Positions 56,739 to 64,000 of a stretch of 64,000 nt of DNA are shown one piece after another. Made by a program: the position numbers and the translations under genes. The stretch is from Berberis thunbergii (taxonomy: Eukaryota > Streptophyta > Magnoliopsida > Ranunculales > Berberidaceae), in the NCBI GenBank assembly GCA_003290165.1, contig QNQO01007618.1:1-64000 (forward strand), written 5' to 3'. The notes beneath the pieces were generated by a model, which saw nothing but the letters and a program-made list of their open reading frames with translations, ran no database searches and was not told where the DNA came from. Each line of letters begins with the position of its first letter. The first letter of the stretch is position 1.

Positions 56739-57837
56739 GATGGCAACGGGGCAAATTTGAAAAATCCATCCCCACCCCGCCGGAGATCGCAGATCCCCAA
56801 ATCTGCCCTGGATATTTGTTTACATAATTTTTAAAACCATGCTCGCTCAGAATGATTGGGCGGATACCCACCCCGCCCCAAATAACCAAAAAAAACAAAT
56901 CTACAACTAAATACATTAGATCTACAACCAATGGACTTTGATTAACAAAAATAGTCATATGTTGTTCTCAAGTCTTTTAGAGCATCGATTCTTGTCTATA
57001 TGGTTAGATTTAGCTAACAGAGGATAAAAAAAATATGCAGAGAAAAACATATCATAGTTGTTTACGTATGTTTGAACCAAACAGTTCAAATGGAAGAAAG
57101 GATCAAATGAAGATAATAATTTTTGTAGAATAAGATGTTTGTCTTCCCATTGCCGGCCATGGCAACAACGCCTCTACAACCCTTGGGGGTTGAAGAGAGT
57201 CAGAGATAGATTTGATCTTGTAGAAGAAAGCCTGAGTGGTTGAGATGGATTGAGATATGTCGAAGCCCAAGTTGGAAGAACGCAATCCAGAGAAGCCTGG
57301 AGCGGCGAATGAGATGGCTGATTTGGGGGTTGCGAGTGAGGTTGAGATGAGCGCCATTGTTGCCAGCTACTATTCTCTTATATGTAGAATACACATTTGA
57401 GTTGAGATATGAGGAACAAATATTGCTAATGAAAATAAGGAATGTGTAGTTGGTGTTGGATTTTGTAAGGAGATGAGATGAGGAAAGATAGAAAATAAAA
57501 TAAAAATATTGGATTAAAATAAAAAATAAAAAGGATTTTGTAAGGAGATGAAATCACATGGTAGGGAGTTAGGGAGGATACTGACACAGCCACATGCCTT
57601 GTGGCCCTTGTACTTTATTGATTGATATTTCTTAATCTCAGATGCTATTTAAATTAATTAATTTAATTTAGTTGGGCGGGGGCAAATATAGTTAAATCTG
57701 TATCTGCCCCGAATTTGTGACGGATACAATTTAGATCCCCAAATCCGCCCCGAAATCCATTATGATAAACCCAGATCCACCCCAAACGGTTTAGGTGGAG
57801 CGAATATCCGTGAAATTACGCCCCACTGCCATCCCTA
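56739..57837. mobile_element. hAT-like non-autonomous element, left end cut by element C
   Basis: The right end reads inward TAGGGATGGCAGTGGGGCG; the left end begins GATGGCAACGGGGC directly after the LTR of C, so C inserted within the left terminus. Both ends continue into GC-rich related sequence (CCCCAAATCTGCCC; CCCCAAATCCGCCCC). The type is inferred from the TAGGGATGGCA terminus; the 8-bp target duplication cannot be checked because the left end is lost. Confidence 0.5.
57103..57357 (-). pseudogene. captured N-terminus resembling a plastid transit peptide
   Basis: The minus-strand ATG at 57355-57357 opens 84 codons that are Ser/Ala/Thr-rich and poor in acidic residues (MALISTSLATPKSAISFAAP). 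It becomes frame-ambiguous near 57160, where another frame reads GVVAMAGNGKTNILFY. This looks like the first exon of a nuclear-encoded chloroplast protein, but I cannot name it. Confidence 0.35.
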
Positions 57838-58829
57838 GGTGGAAGAAGGTAGATGATGATGGCCACAAGCGGCCACGTCCAACAAGTCTCCCAGTGCTGT
57901 CAAACGAGGCCATTTTTCCTATGTGCATGATACTAAGAGTGAATGAGAGCTACCATACCCGGGAGCATCACACATCAGCAAACACTTCGATCAACTACTA
58001 GTTAACAGCGGGGTACACGAACACACAGACACAAGTGGCACAGAGTAACACCTAGACATCTCCCTTGGTAAGAAACCCGTATTACTTTACAACAATATGA
58101 GAAGAAATTATGAGATCTCAACAGATCGACTACTTACCCACCCACAACAGGTGACCATGCATAAAAGTGATTTTGATTTTGCGTGATTAGCGAAAATGTC
58201 AGAACATTCGTTGACTCCGACAAAGGAGATTCACCTTCAGCCTTTGGAAAACCCAAAGCATTTTCTTCACGTAAAAACATTACAAGAGATGAGCTCTACG
58301 AAAGAAAGTGCCTATAACGATTGGATAACACCATTATATAGGCATAATGGTTTAACAAACGGTCCTTCTGCATTAATTGCTAAACATAGAATACCGTGTG
58401 AGAAATGAAGAGTCGACGGTTCCCAAGGAAAGTGCGTAGACTACGTTCGCTCTAATGGCGCAGCACGCAACCCCATCAATTTAGGGGGAGTAACCAGCAC
58501 TCAACCGTCCTGCAACCTACACGTAGCGCAAACATACAGAAAACCCTAACTCTTCCTTTGCGGGCCCAAAGGATTGGTCCACTCGGCCCACCATTCAAAT
58601 AGTATTCTGTTATATACTAGGCATGAGCACAAATCCAAATAAGCCTTGACGCACTGACCTTACCTACGGATCGCTGTTTGTTTTAAGGTAATGTTGTCCA
58701 CATAGTGCATGACACTAGGGGACTTGGGTTCTCATGCCCTCAAACAGGCATAACCCTTCTTCAACCGGGCAAGCTTAGTAAGCCTACGCTGATGGCGACA
58801 ACTTCTGGTATCACCAGACACCTAGTCCG
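57838..58829 (-). other. unassigned region, possibly LTR of element E
   Basis: No coding signal. On the minus strand AGTATATAACAGAATAC near 58600 could be a TATA region, and the position 3' of the E gag and tandem array would suit an LTR. No second copy is available to confirm it. ORF 58196-58408 has no family features. Confidence 0.35.
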
Positions 58830-59590
58830 CTTAGTGCGAATATCGATAGTCTAGGAAGTGGGAGTCTAATCAGCATTATCACGCTTGGTGACGACGACTT
58901 TCCAGAGATCATTGCCCCCTTTCACGGTCAATGGTCACCAAACCCAATCAAGTAGGCCTAGTAGGTGAAAACTGGCAACGAAAGCTTCTGATTAAAACCC
59001 TGGACTTATAGCCCCCATTGCGTGAGTGTAGATAGTTTAGAAGATGGGAGCTTAGTCAGTCCCGAACTGATTTCGATGGCTCGCCATGGGACCGCTGCTT
59101 TTTAGCGTGGATGCCGAATCTCCAACCTTGGACTTGTAGCCTCCATTGCGTGGGTGTAGATAGTTTAGAAGGTGGGAGCTTAGTCAGTCGTGAACTGATT
59201 TGACGGCTTGCCACGGGACTACTGTTTTTCAACGCGGCCGCCGAAAACTCCCAAATTTGTAGCTTGATGCGCACAGGTGTAAATGATTTGGAAGGTGGGA
59301 ACCTAGTCAGTCCCAAACTTATCTTGATGGCTTACCACAAAACCATGACTTGTCAGCCTGGTCGTCGAACCCCTTTACTCAAACTTGTAGCCCCTACCAC
59401 GTGGGGCGGATGTAGATGGTTTGAAAGGTGGGAGACTAGTCAGCCCTTAGCTGATGTCGACGACTCGTCATGGGATTACTGCTCTTCAGCGTAGTCGCCA
59501 AACATTCACTCCCCGAATCTGTAGGAGACATTGCTCGAGCATAGATGATTCAAAAGGTTGGAGCCCCAAGCAGCTCGCTGCGCGACCACT
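58830..59590. repeat. diverged ~125-bp tandem repeat array
   Basis: At least five units carrying CTTGTAGCC…GTGTAGATAGTTTAGAAGGTGGGAGCTTAGTCAGT…GACGGCT-type sequence. Unit starts fall near 59007, 59126, 59253, 59382 and 59516 (spacing 119-134 bp), with a weaker one near 58850. Minus ORF 59056-59316 is a translation of the repeats. Such arrays are common in the 3' regions of Tat/Ogre-type gypsy elements. Confidence 0.8.
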
Positions 59591-60596
59591 GCTCTCTTAC
59601 AACGACTGCAAACATGAATCTAGCTGAGTCAACATCTTCACGCCCAAATGGACTGACATTCTAATATTAACAAAGGCCACTCACGTCAACATCTTCACGC
59701 CCAAATGGACTGACACATATGCTCGGCCATCGCAACTCGCCCATAGCAGCAGCCACAGCCGACCGTTTGCAAGTGGCTTGACATGTCGATTGCTTCGCAT
59801 TGTCTGGCTTTAATGCCTTAAATTTACTACTCGGGCATAAGATGGAGGGTTTGAACTCGGAGTTTTATCAATAATCCCATTTCGAGTGCTCAACAATCTA
59901 TAGTAGTAGTCGTTATTTTCTTCCCATAAAGTTACGTTGTGTTGTAGAGTCCGTTTGTGAATATGCATTACATATTTCTGACTGCTGCTCGAATGATGTC
60001 ATTTCTTATGATGATAGGGGTTTGTTTATGCTCACCCTTGTTGTTTGAAGGGTATTTGTTTTTTATTGTCGGGTTTTGTTTTGTATTGCCCTGGAGTATG
60101 TTTTTACGTTGCTTTGTCTCGAGTGAACTTAGCTCGTTCGTTGCAACTTCTTCCTTCGTGATTCTCCTGTAGTTTTGATAGTCGTTTGTTGTAGTGAGGT
60201 AGCTAATAAACTCAGAATGCTTCTTGATCAAATCCCTAGATGTATGTTCTTGACTCGTGATACCAATGAGCGGAGTAGAATCCAGTACCGAATTGTCTAA
60301 TCATGCTCACATCAGCACCGACTGCCAAGGCTGTCATGTGTTTTAGTATCGAGTTTTATTCATCAAATTAAATTTGTTTGCGTCAGTTCTGTTGTCGGTA
60401 ATGGAGGAAACGTTGTTGGCCTTTTAATGGAAATGTAGATCAAACTTCCATCTGTCAGTAAGGGCTTAGGATTATATCAGTTGGTTGATCATCGCTTGAC
60501 GTGCAAATTTATTCATGTTTCTCATTGTGAGTTGTCGTAGTGGCTTTTCTGATCTTGCTTGATACCGTTGGCACTCCTATTTCGATATAGATCAGC
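59591..60596 (-). other. region between tandem array and gag of E, no pol seen
   Basis: No protease, RT or integrase motifs on either strand. A 22-26 bp phrase (GTCAACATCTTCACGCCCAAATGGACTGACA) is duplicated at 59630-59715. ORFs at 59957-60231 lack family features. Confidence 0.5.
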
Positions 60597-62130
60597 TCAA
60601 GTGGGCAGTGTTATTGGTAATTTTTGCAGTTGGCTTGAATGTTTACTTCCTTCAGCTATGGAGTGTAGGGCGTATATTAGTTCTCTAGGTTGCTCTTTTG
60701 ATCCCGCAATGGTGTCCGCCCTTTCTTTCCCTTTGGGATGCTTATCTGGTTGTCTAACGAATTCGTCGAGTCGTCCTCTTTGGGCCCAGTGCTCAATTTC
60801 GTTTTTCAGATTGTAGCATTCTTCAATGTTGTGCCCGTAATCTTTGTGGAAAGAGCAGTACTTGCTCTTATCTTGCCCCTCTGAGTCTCTTCTAATTTTG
60901 GGTGGCCAGTTGATATCTTCCCATTTCGCCATGGATTTCAGTATGCTCTCTCCACTTTGTTTCAAGGTCGTGTATGGTTTGTATGTCTTCTTCACCACAC
61001 TTGTTACTCGTTCATGCTTGGACCATGCCGATTGCGGCTTCTCGGGGTCTTGCTAGTTGAATTTGGACCTTCCATTGGTCTGATGCCTCTTTGACTGAAC
61101 GTTTTCCTCCCGGGGTCTATTGTCTCTCCTTCTTTCATCCTTTATTTTTCCCCTTTTTGAGTGGCCTTCCCTCTCAAATTCATTCTTCCTGGCAACAACC
61201 ATTTCCTCGAAGGTGATGTGTTTATTGGCGGTCTTCAATCGATTAACCATTCTTTTGGAGGGTCTACGTTTAGAGAATAAAAAATGGTCATATTTTCAGT
61301 CCGGAGGTAAAAGTAACAATGGCCGTGTCATTGTTGCAGCTGACAGTCATTGTCAACTCGTTAGTAAAATGAGTGACGTACTCCCTTACTATCTCCTTGG
61401 GCTTCTATTTGATGTGAAACAAATAGTGTGGCCACTTCCTCATTCATTGACTGCTGATGAACCCTGTGATGAAGGTGGTAGCTAGCACTTGGAAGGAGTC
61501 TATTGACCTTGGCGTTAGGATGTTGAACCAACTCATCGCTGTGGAAGTGAGACTGGTCGGAAATGTTCTGCATAAGATTGATTTCGTGCTTTCTTTCAAT
61601 GCCATCATGTGGTGAAAGTGTCGCAAATGGTCTGTCAGATTGGTGGTGCCATCGTACGCTTGAAACTTTGGTGGGTAAACTTCTTTGGCATAAAAGTCAC
61701 CAAGAGCGCGTCGGAGAATGGTGGTCTAGACAATTCGTACAACATGTTAGGATTTGTGATCCCGATCCTGAATGGGATTTCAGCAGGGTTCCATTACTTT
61801 GTGGGGGCCATCTTGCGGTGGTTTGCTGCTTTCGAGATTCACTTGTTGAGGTTCTGCAGGAACTACATTTCTTTCTTGGACTACATTAACTGAGTTTTTT
61901 TGGGGTGGCACTTGACATGGTCGACGGATTGAGCACGCTCTTGGGTGAGTTTGCCCACCATTTCGATCATATGGTTCATCTGGGTCATGAGTAGATCCAC
62001 ATGAGGGTCCATGGTAGTGCCACCAGATGTTTGGGCTATTTGTTGTCGGCACGATTGGCCCGATGGTTGTCACTAGATTAGAACCGTGCGGTGTTGGCGA
62101 TGCAACTTCATTAGTTGGAGGATTGATTTG
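60597..62130 (-). pseudogene. gag of gypsy element E (Tat-like), frameshifted
   Basis: On the minus strand: a Pro/Asn-rich N-terminus (62073-61780), then the gag core in pieces, KFQAYDGTTNLTDHLRHF around 61620-61670 and LTSTAMSWFNILTPRSIDSF with TTFITGFISSQ (61626-61444), then a basic stretch VARKNEFEREGHSKRG (61250-61053), and a zinc-binding motif CSFHKDYGHNIEEC (CX2HX4HX4C) followed by LKNEIEHWAQRGRLDEFV at 60998-60597. Several frame changes occur. No pol follows. Confidence 0.75.
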
Positions 62131-62177
62131 ATCGTTGCTAGGTTGAGGGTGTATAGATTTAGTCTGCTATTGAGTTA

Positions 62178-62368
62178 GTAATGTTTGGGGGTAACATTTC
62201 TGGAAACCCTCACGAGACTATAAGTTGACCACTACAGGTAATCTAGGGGTTTAAAGCCTTGTTGCACGTTAAGGTAAGTGCAACCGTGATTCCTACAAAA
62301 GTGAGCTAGGATTTTATTCTTAATTTTGTTTTGCTCGAGGACTAGCAAAATATAGGTTTGGAGGTATT
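62178..62368 (+). mobile_element. 3' internal end of a B-related element with polypurine tract
   Basis: GGGGGTAACATTTCTGGAAA…CTCGAGGACTAGCAAAATAT is related to the reverse complement of 4711-4900 in element B. It ends with ATAGGTTTGGAGGTATT just before the LTR. Confidence 0.7.
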
Positions 62369-63671
62369 TGATATTCACATAATTATTACATAATATACCT
62401 CCTAATTTATATTTGTTAGTGTTTCGAGTTTAATTATTACATAATTGTATATTTGAGTTTAATTATTTTATTTTTGTAGGATTTGTAGTTTAAATGAAAA
62501 AAGTGCATTAGCATGGCAAATTTGGAAATTCATAGACAATTTGACGAAATGGAGGGGGAGACCCTCAAGCCAAAGATTAATAAAGATAACCAAATAAAAA
62601 AATAAAGGAAATTAGTTTTGAATTTTGGTGGAACAAATGAGTAATATGGATGAACATAGCCACATTTCCTGTTATTAAAACAAAATCTAAACAAAGGGGT
62701 CCCCTTTGTTTCCAATTATATTTGGTTTCTAATTGGTATTTGGTTTCCAATTGGGTTTCCAATAAGGAGTTGTTTCTTTCTACCATAAATACAACAACAC
62801 ACAACGAAGGAAGGACGGGCAAAAAAATGCAGGAACAACAGAGAGTGCATGAATAGCAGGGACACACACAACGCATCAACAGCCGAGTACGCATCGCTAA
62901 TCCACCACGCGCTGCTATGCTGATGAAGCTCCACACCGCTATTGATGTCATCACCTTCACCATGTGTCACTAAACTCCACTCAAAGATAAGAGAAGAACT
63001 CCTAGATGTAACGCACTTAATTGGTATTTGATTTGTTTTATGCTTTCACGATGAATAATGGTATTTATTATTTTTATTTTTATTTAATATAGAAGTTTAT
63101 GTTATTTTAGTGACAAAGATTTCATCAACTTCTTCGTAGATTATTCCGGTGGTTGTCTTTGTCTTCTCCATGTAAGTCTAGTCATATTTTTCTTATGTGT
63201 GGAATTTTAAAGATCAATTAATTTAGGTAGGTTAGTTATATGTGATTATCATTTATTACGTTATTGTCTCCGGATATATCGTAAATTTAGGATATCATAT
63301 ATGACCAATCTTTGTGGTTTTTAGAAAAAGTGACATCTAAAATCTATTTACATTAGAATATATTGGTGCATTAAAGACTATTTTTTCGGTTATGTTGTTG
63401 GGGATGTGAAACACGCAATTGAGTTATCATAGCGAATCAATACTAGTTGGCACGTAAAATCTAGGAGGGATTCTTGGAACCTTGTGATTTTTCTAAACTT
63501 GATTTTTATTAAACTAAATTAAATTTCATATTTTAAAATTGCTAGAATTTTTTAAACTTACTTTCGCGTAGTTTTTCTTCCTTAACCTTGTTTTGTATAT
63601 CGCCTTTCCTCGTGGGATCGACACCCCAATCTTTACTGCAATTGACCGCGTGTACTATTTGGGTTTAATCA
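62369..63671 (+). repeat. 3' LTR of a B-related element
   Basis: Starts TGATATTCACATAATTATTA like family B, then diverges. Near its end it has CTCGTGGGATCGACACCCC as in the B LTRs and closes TTTAATCA. The exact end is uncertain because no partner copy is in the window. ORFs at 62530-62970 are Cys/Leu/Phe-rich shadows. Confidence 0.55.
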
Positions 63672-64000
63672 CTCCTCAAGAGAAAGACCATCTTCCTTCC
63701 CACCCTCATTAGAAGAACTCGGACGAGTAGCTGTCCGAGTAGTATCACGAGTAGAATCAGAAAGCCATTTCCTATTGGAAACACGAGAAGAACTTAACGC
63801 CAATCGCTTTGATGGACTGGCAGACCTCGGAAACTTCCTCTTCCTGGTGGTCAGACCAGAAATGCCAATTCTGACAAGAGCATTGAGATCCATAACATCC
63901 CTACCAGAGCTCACTATCCCAGCAACGGACATCACTAACACCAACAGGAACAACACACACAACAATCTCAACAGCTCAAGATTTAGTAAGTGAAACATAT
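63672..64000 (-). other. right edge, unassigned open frame
   Basis: A minus-strand frame of 109 codons (63669-63998) is Arg/Ser-rich in its second half (KFPRSASPSKRLALSSSRVS) with a hydrophobic start. It crosses the presumed LTR end and has no family features; it could be part of a gag in an element beyond the window. Confidence 0.25.

Noticed and set aside
59056..59316. 86-codon minus-strand ORF
   Set aside because: Internal periodicity shows it is a translation of the ~125-bp tandem repeat.

Overview
The window looks like a stretch of a eudicot plant nuclear genome that is almost entirely transposon. It is AT-rich, has spliced genes with GT/AG introns, Ty3/gypsy elements primed by tRNA-Asp, CACTA (En/Spm) transposons, and exon fragments of plant genes. 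I see no intact ordinary host gene, no rRNA or tRNA gene and no CRISPR array. The organism assignment is an inference from these element types.

Layout. (1) 1-32000 is one decayed Ty3/gypsy element (A, plus strand), split by two insertions. A second LTR retrotransposon (B, minus strand, 2721-15415) lies in its reverse transcriptase region. A 15.1-kb CACTA element (CACTA-1, 16141-31257, flanked by TGT/TGT) lies in its RNase H region. B itself carries a 3.3-kb TG...CA insertion (D, 10379-13665, flanked by ACACC). D contains a small chimeric ORF joining an SR-protein RRM to a CCT-delta chaperonin fragment, behind a TATA box. (2) 32000-34822 holds LTR-like debris and a truncated B-family LTR. (3) 34823-56738 is a third gypsy element (C, plus strand) with a truncated 5' LTR, tRNA-Asp primer site, broken gag-pol and a full 3' LTR. 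It is interrupted at the integrase C-terminus by a 13.3-kb CACTA element in the opposite orientation to the first (CACTA-2, 39866-53181, flanked by TAA/TAA). (4) 56739-57837 is a hAT-like element with a possible plastid-protein N-terminus. (5) 57838-62170 is a gag-only gypsy remnant (E, minus strand) with a diverged ~125-bp tandem array. (6) 62178-63671 is the 3' end of a B-related element.

The two CACTA elements are relatives: same termini, same palindromic subterminal arrays, same leader and same Transposase_24-type gene. In CACTA-1 that gene is open from start to stop (466 codons in four exons). In CACTA-2 it has two nonsense changes and a frameshift. Neither carries a recognisable TNP2 catalytic transposase, so both probably need one in trans. 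Both carry fragments of host genes in the same sense as their own gene, several with intact splice sites: MBF1, TOP6B, PEX1 and transportin-1 pieces in CACTA-1, and RNA-dependent RNA polymerase and vacuolar NHX antiporter pieces in CACTA-2. Several further exon-like pieces could not be identified.

The observations I would look at first are the gene-fragment cargo (especially the RDR fragment directly after the transposase stop codon), the ~20-bp palindrome arrays at all four CACTA ends, the promoter-bearing RRM/CCT chimera, a 16-nt hairpin with compensatory stem changes shared by the 3' regions of two gypsy elements, and a near-identical 1.69-kb tandem duplication inside CACTA-1.
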